The position numbers were made by a program, and so were the translations under genes. A model generated the notes under the pieces. The model did no database searches. It was not told the DNA's origin and saw only the letters and a program-made list of their open reading frames with translations. Source: Stieleria varia (GTDB lineage Bacteria; Planctomycetota; Planctomycetia; Pirellulales; Pirellulaceae). Taken from it: 64,000 nucleotides of DNA. Below are positions 1 to 7,687 of this stretch, piece by piece (within the stretch, counting starts at the first letter, position 1; every line of letters begins with the position of its first letter). The stretch lies in the NCBI RefSeq assembly GCF_038443385.1, contig NZ_CP151726.1, forward strand, positions 4,216,001 through 4,280,000, given 5' to 3'.

Positions 1-11
1 TTTAGGTGGGC

Positions 12-122
12 TTAGCGAGGTCCGATCATCCAACTGAACATGGCGAACAGCAGGGTGACCAAGCAACAGGACAGTTGCCAGGCATACGCGGCTGCATCAG
101 CAGGTAGGAGTGGGTAGTTCAT
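12..122 (-). CDS. 36-residue single-span membrane microprotein
   Basis: A short reading frame encoding 36 residues, MNYPLLPADA then a hydrophobic stretch (about residues 14-34, WQLSCCLVTLLFAMFSWMI), ending GPR. It has a strong Shine-Dalgarno (AAGGGAGG about 7 nt before the ATG), which most genes in this window lack, and this is the main reason to believe it. It lies downstream of two Flp pilin genes on the same strand, so a role in the Flp/Tad pilus or its membrane platform is possible but only inferred from position. I recognise no family. It could also be a regulatory leader peptide of a gene beyond the window edge. Confidence 0.5.
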   Translation of the reverse strand: MNYPLLPADAAAYAWQLSCCLVTLLFAMFSWMIGPR

Positions 123-279
123 TTGGGACCTCCCTTTCTTGATGGAAGGGGGTGACAACCGAGGTTGTGTGAGGTGGTCTACGTGAGGTGGTCAGAGTGT
201 GCTCATCAGGGCGGGATGAAGCAGGAGCGGTGGTCGACGATGTCCGAACCGTGTCCGGCTTGGTCGGGGCTCGACGCGG

Positions 280-308
280 CCGGTGAGAACCGCTTGGTTT
301 CTCACCGG
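280..308. other. perfect hairpin downstream of the first flp gene
   Basis: CCGGTGAGAA pairs with TTCTCACCGG around a 9-nt loop. It lies 80 nt past the stop of the first pilin gene. No T-run follows on the minus strand, so it is not a standard intrinsic terminator. It could be an RNA 3'-end stabiliser or processing site. The rest of 123-387 shows no gene. Confidence 0.35.
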
Positions 309-387
309 CAACACGTCGAAATCCGGTGGGGTTGCGGCGCCGTACTCGCAACAGAATCGCGAACGCAGACACCGCAGCCCACAAAAA

Positions 388-564
388 TCAGTTACCGATT
401 GCGGTGCCGACTTCTTCGAACTTGCCTTTGGCGTTGGTTCCGATGGTGCCGACGGCAGCCAAGCAGACAACGACGATCAAAGCCAACATGACGGCGTACT
501 CAACTGCGGTTGGTCCGTCTTCTTCTTTCAAAAACTCAACGATGCTATTAGCGAACTTTTTCAT
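388..564 (-). CDS. flp: Flp/Fap family type IVb pilin, copy 1
   Basis: 58-residue Flp pilin, the major subunit of Flp/Tad adhesive pili. It begins MKKFANSIVEFLKEEDG and continues PTAVEYAVMLALIVVVC. The G17 / E22-Y23 arrangement is the class IVb prepilin site: a TadV/CpaA-type peptidase would cut after G17, leaving a 41-residue mature pilin with E at +5. The following hydrophobic stretch (about 20-40) is the assembly helix. A GAGG motif lies 8 nt before the ATG. The mature part is identical to the second copy at 1280-1456; only leader residues 6 and 8 differ. It has its own conserved upstream promoter-like element, so the two copies are probably transcribed separately. The rest of the tad locus is presumably outside the window. 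Confidence 0.93.
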   Translation of the reverse strand: MKKFANSIVEFLKEEDGPTAVEYAVMLALIVVVCLAAVGTIGTNAKGKFEEVGTAIGN

Positions 565-844
565 CTTTATTTCCTCGGCTGAGAGCCGGCGTTAAAACCG
601 GAACTCGACGACTATGAAGCAAGGGTCATTTCAACGTGAAAGGATTCCCAACGTCCCAGTTCATCTCTCAGACCCATCATCGGTGCTCCAACGCAGGCAC
701 TGCCATTGGAAAGAGCGTTGCCGACGTAAACGTCTGCTTTCAGAGATTCACTGGCTTTGCGGCATCTACATGCAACGGATCAATCCATTGAATGTCGGTC
801 CCAACAAAGCAGAGCGATTCAGTTCGAATTCACTCTCTATAGGG

Positions 845-872
845 AACGTATGCCAGGAATTCGAAGAGTCAA
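845..872 (-). promoter_or_regulatory. candidate sigma-70 promoter of flp copy 1
   Basis: On the minus strand TTGACT, a 16-nt spacer and TACGTT. The same two hexamers at the same spacing occur upstream of flp copy 2 (1831-1858), inside a longer conserved block, while the spacers have diverged. Conservation between duplicated loci is the argument. It implies a leader of about 270 nt before the pilin ATG. The -10 match (TAnnnT) is modest. Confidence 0.45.
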
Positions 873-1042
873 AAAACTCCGGCCAGACAAACCTTGACGA
901 TTCATTCGAGGTGACGGTTGTACAGTTTGTGTCAGGTGATCTGTTGGGCCGTCGGCAGGCACCGCGTAAACTGTATTGCGTGACTGGAAACCGCCATTCG
1001 GACTGAATCAGTTGCAGCGAATGTTCAGGTGAGCACTGAACT

Positions 1043-1109
1043 CGTTTAACCCGTGCCCGAAGGGTAGGTCGTGTTCCGTTGAGCGTCGCTTTCGGCTACC
1101 GGCTAAACG
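1043..1109. repeat. imperfect palindrome with CGTTTA ends
   Basis: CGTTTAACCCGTGCCCGAAG on the left and a right arm ending CTACCGGCTAAACG read as an inverted pair. The arms resemble the GTTTGACCC..AGCC motif of the repeat at 34081-34253, so this may be a distant member of a dispersed palindromic family. Confidence 0.4.
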
Positions 1110-1185
1110 AAATCGCCGAATTCGGGAGCTGTGTGCATCGGTGCTGCGGTTAAAGGAAAGTCAACGCGAGGACATGCAACCGCGC

Positions 1186-1223
1186 AAAAAAAAACTGCCG
1201 ACCAACTCGCGTTGGCCGACAGT
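1186..1223 (-). terminator. intrinsic terminator of flp copy 2
   Basis: On the minus strand ACTGTCGGCCAAC, loop GCGA, then GTTGGTCGGCAGT, followed directly by a run of nine T. The 13-bp stem has two G-T wobbles. It lies about 57 nt after the pilin stop codon, as expected for a monocistronic, highly expressed pilin gene. Confidence 0.85.
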
Positions 1224-1279
1224 CGATTATCAATGAGTTTGCTCGGCTTCCCCCAAAGCTGTCGCAAGCCTCGGCGAAA

Positions 1280-1456
1280 TCAGTTACCGATAGCGGTACC
1301 GACTTCTTCGAACTTGCCTTTTGCGTTGGTACCGATGGTTCCGACGGCGGCAAGACACACGACGACGATCAACGCCAACATAACGGCGTACTCAACGGCG
1401 GTCGGTCCATCTTCTTCCTTCAAGAACTCAACAAGGCTGGTTGCAAACTTTTTCAT
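1280..1456 (-). CDS. flp: Flp/Fap family type IVb pilin, copy 2
   Basis: Second Flp pilin, 58 residues from the chosen start (MKKFATSLVEFLKEEDG). An in-frame ATG six nt upstream exists, but its spacing to the GAGG motif is only 3 nt. The start at 1456 has 9 nt and matches the other copy. Processing after G17 would give the same 41-residue mature pilin as copy 1 (PTAVEYAVML... to C-terminal VGTAIGN). At DNA level the mature-coding parts differ at about 15 silent positions, so the identity is maintained by selection and is not a sign of recent duplication. A terminator follows (1186-1223). Confidence 0.94.
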   Translation of the reverse strand: MKKFATSLVEFLKEEDGPTAVEYAVMLALIVVVCLAAVGTIGTNAKGKFEEVGTAIGN

Positions 1457-1830
1457 TTTCATTTTCCTCGGTATGAGAATGGCCCTCTAGGAGCCTCCCT
1501 CGACGACGTTTAAAGGGCCGTTTCAACGTAAAACGGCTTCTGAAATCAGCTCGTCTCCGAAAACACACCTTGGTTTTCATGCCTCCGAGTCAAGACTCTT
1601 GGACATTCATTTTCCCTTGGCAGTCCGGCGATCCTGAGGCCCCACATCGGCAACTGCATCCGATGTGATGCCCACGGACCCGTAACTTTGCGCCCCGCCT
1701 TCTCAAACGGTTTGCCTTTTTCCGGGAGCTCGGCTGACCTCTCGTACCGACGACTCAGGCATGACACGCATGACCTCAGACGCCAGTCCGACAGGAGAGA
1801 ACCTTTCATCAAGAACTGTTCTCTAATGGG
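1457..1830. other. leader region of flp copy 2, no gene seen
   Basis: About 370 nt between the candidate promoter (1831-1858) and the pilin start. It shares blocks with the leader of copy 1. Frames here have unconvincing composition (Arg/Cys-rich, no start signals). A long structured or regulatory leader is possible. Confidence 0.4.
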
Positions 1831-1858
1831 AACGTATGTCACGAATCGAGAGAGTCAA
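1831..1858 (-). promoter_or_regulatory. candidate sigma-70 promoter of flp copy 2
   Basis: TTGACT, 16-nt spacer, TACGTT on the minus strand. The hexamers and spacing equal those of copy 1. It lies between the end of the SGNH hydrolase gene and the pilin leader. Confidence 0.45.
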
Positions 1859-1891
1859 AATGAAGGAAAACGGAATTACGAAAATCCTTCC

Positions 1892-2647
1892 CTAAAGGTG
1901 TTTGCGGATCAGTTCCGCTACATGCTGGCCGAGCTTTTTGGATCCCTCTGCGGTGTAGTGAACGTTCGCCGGTCGTTGCGTGCTTTCGATCTCTTTGGCA
2001 AAGCTGAACATGGGATCGGTTTCGATCCCACCGACTTCCGCTATGACCTTCGCTGCCATCGCGTTGTACTTGGCCGAATCCCCGGGAACTCGTCCGGCGG
2101 CGCCTTGCGGAACCGGAGTCGTCTCTCGCCAAATGACAACACGCCCGGCCTTTTTGAGACGCTCGGCGATCGTTCGGATGTTCTTGCCATAGTCCTCGAG
2201 GGAGACTTGCTGGTGACTATCGGGAGCCGTGGGGGATGCGAGATTCTCGCCCTTGGGCCCCATGTACTTCAGATCGTGCAACCCAAAGTTAAAATGGATG
2301 ACATCCCATTTTCGGTCACCAAGCCACTTGTCCAGGTTCTGAACGCCGTTGGTCGTCGGCCCGCAATTGGTGGGCGGTCGCCAAACATTCGCGGTGCCTT
2401 TTAATGCTTCGCGTACATCCAGCATGTATCCGATGGAGATGGAGTCGCCGATCAGCAGCACGTGGGGTAGTCCCTCCACGACATCCGGTGCTTCGTATGC
2501 GGGATTGACCCGGGCTGCGGCTGGTTTACGTTGTGCTTTCTTGGGTGCATCTTGGTCCTGGGCCAAACATGCGGACGTGGTCACGAACGACACGCACAGC
2601 AGACACATGATCACCGGACAAACTCTCGCTGCCAACATACGTTTCAT
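1892..2647 (-). CDS. secreted SGNH/GDSL-type hydrolase
   Basis: 251 residues from ATG 2647. This start gives a normal signal peptide (MKRMLAARVCPVIMCLLCVS..., cleavage near ACLAQ) and avoids overlap with the divergent thiamine gene. SGNH fold signatures: block I GDSISIGYM with the nucleophile at about S69, an NFGLHD segment at the block III position, and a C-terminal VHYTAEG carrying the catalytic His. The usual Asp three residues before that His is Ala here (ANVH), so the triad looks incomplete and the enzyme may use a Ser-His dyad. Substrate unknown; such secreted planctomycete enzymes often act as carbohydrate esterases. Start codons of this gene and of thiD2-thiE are only 23 nt apart, so each promoter must lie within or next to the other gene. 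Confidence 0.8.
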   Translation of the reverse strand: MKRMLAARVCPVIMCLLCVSFVTTSACLAQDQDAPKKAQRKPAAARVNPAYEAPDVVEGLPHVLLIGDSISIGYMLDVREALKGTANVWRPPTNCGPTTNGVQNLDKWLGDRKWDVIHFNFGLHDLKYMGPKGENLASPTAPDSHQQVSLEDYGKNIRTIAERLKKAGRVVIWRETTPVPQGAAGRVPGDSAKYNAMAAKVIAEVGGIETDPMFSFAKEIESTQRPANVHYTAEGSKKLGQHVAELIRKHL

Positions 2648-2670
2648 CGCTCTCTCAACAGTGCTACAAA

Positions 2671-3810
2671 TTGAACGGAAATCCCCGGGTCGTCTATCGT
2701 ATTCTAGATGCCTCCGCGAATCGAGCAGGAGAAGGCCTGCGGACGCTGGAGGAGTATGCTCGATTCGCACGCGATGACGCTGAGATGTCCGCAGAGATCA
2801 AGTCGCTGCGACACGATCTCGCCAATCTAATGAAGCGGTTGGATCGCGACGCATTGCTTGCCGCCCGCAATGTGCGTTCGGATGTGGGCACAACCATCCA
2901 AACCAAGTCAGAATATCAGCGAACAGACACGCTCGATGTCGTCGTCGCGGCAGGCACCCGCGTTGCTCAATCGATGAGATGCTTGGAGGAATACGGGAAA
3001 ATTCTCGATCCAGAATTCTCCAAGGGGATTGAGTCCCTGAGATACCGCGTTTACATCGTCGCCGCAAACATCGAACGAAGCCTCCTCAGGGACCGGGGAA
3101 CGTCGACGGCCGATGACCAATCGCCAGGTGATGTTCGGACCGGGCCACAACGTCGGGACTTGCTGGCCGGGGCAATGCTCTACGCTTTGGTGGACGTGTT
3201 TAATACCGCCGAGAAGCTGCTGTCACATTGTGATCAACTCACGCAATCCGGCGTGGACATCATCCAATTGCGTGACAAGAACACGGATGATCGAACACTC
3301 TATGAACGATCTGTCGTTCTTGCGCGTCGATTGCAGTCCACCAACACGCTCTTGATCATCAATGACCGAACCGACATTGCGATCGCGGCCGGCGCCGACG
3401 GCGTCCACTTGGGGCAATCGGAATTGCCGATCCGAGAAGCGAGGCGGATGCTGGGTTCCGATCGTCTGATCGGGGCATCGACGCACACGATCGAACAAGT
3501 TCACCGGGCGATCGGCGACGGCGCCGACTACATCGGATGCGGCCCCGTCTTTCCGGGGGCGACCAAGTCCTTTGATCATTTCCCCGGCGTGGAGTTTTTG
3601 GGGCAAGTGCACTCGTCAACCGTGGAGACTCCACGCCCGGCGTTTGCCATCGGCGGCATCAATGAGCACAACATCGAACGAGTCCTCGATGCAGGATTTC
3701 ATCGGATTGCCGTGTCAGGTGCGATCAGAGACGCGGCGTCTCCGGGAGATGCCGCCGCCGCCCTCAAGCAACGCTTGCTCGACTCACGTCGCTGGCGGGC
3801 CGTTGATTGA
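2671..3810 (+). CDS. thiE: fused ThiD2-like domain plus thiamine-phosphate synthase
   Basis: 379 residues. The N-terminal part (about 8-140; YRILDASANRAGEGLRTLEE) matches the ThiD2 domain known from cyanobacterial ThiE fusions, assigned to HMP-phosphate kinase. The C-terminal part (about 168-375) is ThiE, joining HMP-PP and thiazole phosphate into thiamine phosphate: IIQLRDK, IINDRTD, DGVHLGQ, YIGCGPVF, AIGGI, AVSGAI. The fusion would cover two successive steps of thiamine synthesis in the cytoplasm. The only in-frame start before the conserved YRILDA segment is TTG 2671, without an SD. The last codons and the TGA stop lie within the inverted repeat of an intergenic element (3792-3909), so the present C-terminus is partly repeat-derived. 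Confidence 0.9.
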   Translation: MNGNPRVVYRILDASANRAGEGLRTLEEYARFARDDAEMSAEIKSLRHDLANLMKRLDRDALLAARNVRSDVGTTIQTKSEYQRTDTLDVVVAAGTRVAQSMRCLEEYGKILDPEFSKGIESLRYRVYIVAANIERSLLRDRGTSTADDQSPGDVRTGPQRRDLLAGAMLYALVDVFNTAEKLLSHCDQLTQSGVDIIQLRDKNTDDRTLYERSVVLARRLQSTNTLLIINDRTDIAIAAGADGVHLGQSELPIREARRMLGSDRLIGASTHTIEQVHRAIGDGADYIGCGPVFPGATKSFDHFPGVEFLGQVHSSTVETPRPAFAIGGINEHNIERVLDAGFHRIAVSGAIRDAASPGDAAAALKQRLLDSRRWRAVD

Positions 3811-3909
3811 GTGAGCCGCGACGCGTAAGCGGCCGGACTTAAAACGCTGCCCGGTGCCTTACGGCTCACCCTTGCGTCACCAATCTTGGCTAGATCAACG
3901 GCTCGCTAG
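3792..3909. repeat. palindromic repeat, family E, covering the thiE stop
   Basis: 118 bp with imperfect inverted ends: CTGGCGGGCCGTTGAT on the left, ATCAACGGCTCGCTAG on the right. The interior carries a GTGAGCCGCGACGCGTAAGC arm and a CCGGTGCCTTACGGCTCACC arm. Close copies lie at 56297-56421 and, inverted, 61220-61344; a half copy lies near 56563-56590. The left end encodes the last residues and stop of thiD2-thiE. Confidence 0.8.
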
Positions 3910-3921
3910 CCTGGCATTGAA

Positions 3922-4260
3922 TCACTGCTGCGATTGCAGCATCTGTGCGCGAGCCATCGCGTCTTCGGCTTTCTGAATGTAGGTCTGATCTTGCGTGCCC
4001 GCCCATGCTCGTTGATAGGTCACGCTCATCGCGGTGAAATTGAACGAGTCGGTCGGCTCCAATTCACACGCTTTCTCGCCATGCTCGATGGCTTCGGCGT
4101 GTTGGCCTGTCTTGGTGTAGACACGTGCGAGTGCCAAGTGCGCCAGGACAAACGATTCGTCTTCGGCGACAATCGCCTTGAGTCCATCGATCGCTTCGGT
4201 GAACTTTTCATCGTCGATCAGTTTTTCGACGTCGTTGTATTGGGCGTGAAGATCGCTCAT
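3922..4260 (-). CDS. small TPR-repeat protein
   Basis: 112 residues (MSDLHAQYNDVEKLIDDE...). Helical TPR pattern: EKFTEAIDGLKAIVAEDESF, VLAHLALARVYTKTGQHAEA, IEHGEKACELEPTDSFNFTA, then a third helical pair. No signal peptide or membrane span, so a cytoplasmic adaptor is likely. Similar small TPR proteins are common in planctomycetes without assigned function. It ends 12 nt from the family E repeat and starts upstream of the ppdK terminator on the same strand, so it has its own promoter or weak read-through. Confidence 0.75.
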   Translation of the reverse strand: MSDLHAQYNDVEKLIDDEKFTEAIDGLKAIVAEDESFVLAHLALARVYTKTGQHAEAIEHGEKACELEPTDSFNFTAMSVTYQRAWAGTQDQTYIQKAEDAMARAQMLQSQQ

Positions 4261-4402
4261 TGGAATCTATCGTAGGAAAATTGGGTTTGAACGGGGGCCA
4301 AAAAGTTGACCCCATTAAACGTCATCTCGCACGACGACGAAAGGGAGGCGAGCGGGTCAGGCAGCGGATTGCTCGCCTCGCCCGACTCAACGGTTGCAGC
4401 AA

Positions 4403-4437
4403 GAAAAAAGCCTTCCGCGGATCAACCGCGAAAGGCT
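4403..4437 (-). terminator. intrinsic terminator of ppdK
   Basis: On the minus strand AGCCTTTCGCGG, loop TTGAT, CCGCGGAAGGCT, then TTTTTTC. The 12-bp stem has one G-T wobble and starts about 43 nt after the ppdK stop. Confidence 0.88.
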
Positions 4438-4479
4438 ATGAGTTATCCAGATGCTGCTGTGCAGCAGATCAGCTGATGA

Positions 4480-7119
4480 CTAGCTATTGATCAGGGCTGC
4501 TTGAGCGGCGGCCAGTCGGGCGATCGGCACACGGAAGGGGCTGCAGCTGACGTAGTTCAATCCTGCACGGTGGCAGAATTCAACCGAGCTTGGCTCGCCG
4601 CCGTGCTCGCCACAGATACCGACCTTGAGGTCCTTCTTGGTCGAACGTCCCTTTTGAACGCCCATCTCGACCAATTGTCCCACGCCGGTTTGGTCCAGGG
4701 ACTGGAAGGGGTCGACCAACAGGATGTCCTGGTGCAGGTAATCTGGCAAGAACGTTCCCACATCGTCACGGCTGTACCCGAACGTCATTTGCGTCAGGTC
4801 GTTTGTGCCGAAACTGAAGAAGTCTGCGTATTGAGCGACGTCATCTGCGGTCAAGCAAGCACGTGGGATTTCGATCATCGTGCCGATCGAGATATCCAAC
4901 TTGCCGGAGAACTTCTTCGCTTCGATGGTCGATGCGATGGTTTCCTCGACCTTGCCACGCAGCAGCTTCAATTCGGCAGCAGTGCCGACCAACGGGATCA
5001 TGATTTCAGGCATCGCCTTGATCTTGCGTCCCGCACAGTTGATCGCTGCTTCTACGATCGCACGGACTTGCATCTCCAGGATTTCTGGATAGGTGATGCT
5101 CAAGCGGCAACCGCGGTGACCCAGCATGGGGTTCGACTCGTGCAAGGCCTCGGAACGCTTCTTGATTTCCGCAGGCTTTACACCGAGTTCGGTCGCCATG
5201 TCTTTTTGCGCGGCGGCTTCGTGAGGCAGGAACTCGTGCAACGGCGGATCCAGTAGACGCACGGTCACGGGCAGGCCGTCCATCGCTTTGAAAATGCCTT
5301 CAAAGTCTTTGCGTTGGAAAGGCAACAGCTTCTTCAGGGCAGCGCGTCGATCCTTTTCATCTTGTGCCAGAATCATCGAACGCATGTGGATGATGCGATC
5401 TGGCTCAAAGAACATGTGTTCGGTACGGCACAGGCCGATGCCTTCGGCGCCGAAATCACGTGCACGTTTGCTGTCTGCGGGTGAATCCGCATTGGTGCGA
5501 ACGGCAAGGGTGCGGAACTCATCCGCCCACTTCATCAATTGGGCAAAGTCACCGGAGAGCTTCGGCTCTTGGGTCTCGACTTCACCCAACATGACTTCGC
5601 CGGTCGTTCCGTCCAAGCTGATGACGTCGTTGACGCCGAGCGTCTTTCCGTTGACCTTGATCTTGCGACCTTTCTCATCGATTTCGACATCGCCGGCTCC
5701 GGCGACACAGCATTTACCCCAACCGCGAGCAACCACGGCGGCGTGGCTGGTTGCACCACCGGTGCTGGTCAAGATGCCGACGGCGGCGTTCATGCCGTCG
5801 ACGTCTTCGGGGCTGGTTTCGCGACGCACCAGGATGACTTTTTCGCCGGCATCTGTACGCTCACGAGCTTCTTCAGCCGAAAACGCCAGCTTGCCGACGG
5901 CGGCACCTGGCGAAGCATTGATACCACGGCAGAGAACATCCGCTGCGTTGCGAGCGGTCGGTTTGAAACTGGGCAGCAACAGTTGGGTCAAGTCGTTCGC
6001 AGGAACCCGCATCACGGCGGCTTTCTTGTCGATCAACTTTTCCTTGACCATGTCGCAAGCGATCTTGACGGCTGCGATACCGGTACGCTTGCCGGTACGC
6101 GTTTGCAGCATGAACAACGTTCCACGCTCGATCGTGAATTCGATGTCTTGCATTTCCGCGTAGTGCGTTTCGAGCGTCTTTTTGACTTCGAGCAACTCCT
6201 TGTAGATCGCACGATTCCACTTCGGCATGTCGGCGACTTGCTCGGGAGTACGAATCCCGGCCACGACGTCTTCGCCTTGAGCGTTGACGAGGAACTCGCC
6301 GAAGAACTTGTTTTCGCCGGTGTTGGGGTTACGGGTGAAAGCAACTCCGGTTCCGCAGTCGTCGCCCATGTTGCCGTAGACCATCGACTGGACGTTCACG
6401 GCGGTACCGAGCAGACCACGGATGCCTTCGATCTCACGGTAGCGGACGGCACGTGACGTGTTCCACGATTCGAAAACCGCTTTGACCGCCAGTTCCAGTT
6501 GCTTGACGGGGTCCTGAGGGAATTCCTCGCCGGTGTGTTGCTTGTAGACATCCTTGTACTCATCGCACAATTGCTTCAGGCCTTCGGCGGGCACGTCGGT
6601 GTCTTCGCTGACCTTGTACTTCTTTTTGATCTTATCAAAGGCTTTTTCGAATTGATGGTGATCCATTCCCATCACCACGTCGCCGAACATGTTGATCAAG
6701 CGGCGATACGCGTCGTAAGCGAAACGTTCGTTCTTGGTGGCTTTTGCCAAGCCGGCGGTGGAGACGTCGTTCAGACCCAGGTTCAGAATCGTGTTCATCA
6801 TGCCGGGCATGCTGACGGCAGCGCCGCTACGGACGCTGACCAGCAACGGATTGGACTCGTCGCCGAACTTTTTGCTGAGTTCTTTTTCCATCGTCGCGAT
6901 GGCCTTGTCGACTTCCTCCATCAAGCCGCTGGGCAATTGCTTGCCCGCTTTGTAGTAGGCGTCACAAACTTCGGTCGTGATTGTGAAACCGGGAGGGACT
7001 GGCAGTCCGATGGAGGTCATCTCTGCCAGATTCAACCCTTTGCCGCCAATGAGGGTCTTGGACTTTCCTTTGCCTTCGGTCTTTGTCTTGCCGAAGTAGT
7101 AAACCATCTTGTTCGCCAT
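4480..7119 (-). CDS. ppdK: pyruvate, phosphate dikinase
   Basis: 879 residues, the normal length of PPDK, which interconverts pyruvate + ATP + Pi and phosphoenolpyruvate + AMP + PPi in the cytoplasm. N-terminal ATP-grasp part with GGKGLNLAEM near residue 26 and VRSGAAVSMPGMM near 97. Central swivelling domain with the phospho-accepting His near 457 in TGGATSHAAVVARGWGK. C-terminal PEP/pyruvate TIM barrel with GICGEHGGEPSSVEF near 835, containing the catalytic Cys. ATG 7119 gives the expected MANKMVYYFG start. Transcribed alone, ended by a strong terminator, and divergent from cysS across a 568-nt region. Confidence 0.97.
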   Translation of the reverse strand: MANKMVYYFGKTKTEGKGKSKTLIGGKGLNLAEMTSIGLPVPPGFTITTEVCDAYYKAGKQLPSGLMEEVDKAIATMEKELSKKFGDESNPLLVSVRSGAAVSMPGMMNTILNLGLNDVSTAGLAKATKNERFAYDAYRRLINMFGDVVMGMDHHQFEKAFDKIKKKYKVSEDTDVPAEGLKQLCDEYKDVYKQHTGEEFPQDPVKQLELAVKAVFESWNTSRAVRYREIEGIRGLLGTAVNVQSMVYGNMGDDCGTGVAFTRNPNTGENKFFGEFLVNAQGEDVVAGIRTPEQVADMPKWNRAIYKELLEVKKTLETHYAEMQDIEFTIERGTLFMLQTRTGKRTGIAAVKIACDMVKEKLIDKKAAVMRVPANDLTQLLLPSFKPTARNAADVLCRGINASPGAAVGKLAFSAEEARERTDAGEKVILVRRETSPEDVDGMNAAVGILTSTGGATSHAAVVARGWGKCCVAGAGDVEIDEKGRKIKVNGKTLGVNDVISLDGTTGEVMLGEVETQEPKLSGDFAQLMKWADEFRTLAVRTNADSPADSKRARDFGAEGIGLCRTEHMFFEPDRIIHMRSMILAQDEKDRRAALKKLLPFQRKDFEGIFKAMDGLPVTVRLLDPPLHEFLPHEAAAQKDMATELGVKPAEIKKRSEALHESNPMLGHRGCRLSITYPEILEMQVRAIVEAAINCAGRKIKAMPEIMIPLVGTAAELKLLRGKVEETIASTIEAKKFSGKLDISIGTMIEIPRACLTADDVAQYADFFSFGTNDLTQMTFGYSRDDVGTFLPDYLHQDILLVDPFQSLDQTGVGQLVEMGVQKGRSTKKDLKVGICGEHGGEPSSVEFCHRAGLNYVSCSPFRVPIARLAAAQAALINS

Positions 7120-7687
7120 GGTTGATCTCTGTGAAATCCGTCTTAGAAAGGGGGCGTAAATACGGCGTCAGGGTGACCGGGAATCTCCGCAGTTGGGAGA
7201 ATCCTGGCGTCCGACCGCAGTGAAAATTGCAGTGAAATGAGACCAGAAAAATGGCCCTGGGCTCGAAACGCAAGAAACCATGGGAGACGGTTTCTGAGCG
7301 AGGGGAATGCCGAGCCCAGCCGGGGCCCTGCCAGCCCTGTCGGGGCCCTGCCGGCCCGACGGGGACCGCCAAGCGGCCATTAGCGTATTTCAGGGCCGAG
7401 ATTTGGTCAATGAGCCTATCCATCGCCACTTCTGCAATTGCGGATCAGCCCATCGAATCGCCCTCGGCGATTTCCCGCTTGCCCCGTACAATCTAGATCG
7501 ATGAGCTCGATTGCTCCGAAAAATCCCGCCGTTGAGGCTCGTCCCCAGACAAGGCTCGTCTTGCCCAGAACACGCCCTAAAGCCTAAAAAGCCCAGCGGA
7601 GCCTTCAGAAGGACCAGCGGAATAGCCTCCTGATCAGCGGCAAAGTCGCCTGATCTCTACCAGAACATTTCTACAAGCACAGTCAGC
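7120..7687. other. divergent ppdK-cysS intergenic region
   Basis: No convincing gene. There is a GC-rich patch near 7316-7370 with short repeated GGGGCCCTGCC units. At 7487 a TACAAT hexamer is followed nine nt after its end by an ATG opening a 28-codon frame (7501-7587), a possible leaderless upstream ORF of cysS. Both ppdK and cysS promoters should be here, but no -35/-10 pair is clear. Confidence 0.4.

Larger units (their letters stand above)
565..1185. other. inter-pilin region, no gene seen
   Basis: About 620 nt between the first flp gene and the terminator of the second. It holds the likely promoter and roughly 270-nt leader of copy 1, which resembles the leader of copy 2 in several blocks (a conserved TTTCAACGT block and the block at 834-877). 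It also holds an imperfect palindrome at 1043-1109. Open frames here lack start signals and family resemblance, and I do not call a gene. Confidence 0.5.

Noticed and set aside
614-1006. A 130-codon plus-strand frame between the flp genes
   Set aside because: It runs through the promoter and leader of flp copy 1, and its composition does not look like a protein of this genome.
4501-6456. Long open frames opposite ppdK (plus strand), and similarly opposite ahcY, cysS and the subtilase
   Set aside because: Antisense shadows caused by codon bias of the real genes; compositions are unnatural and no family features appear.
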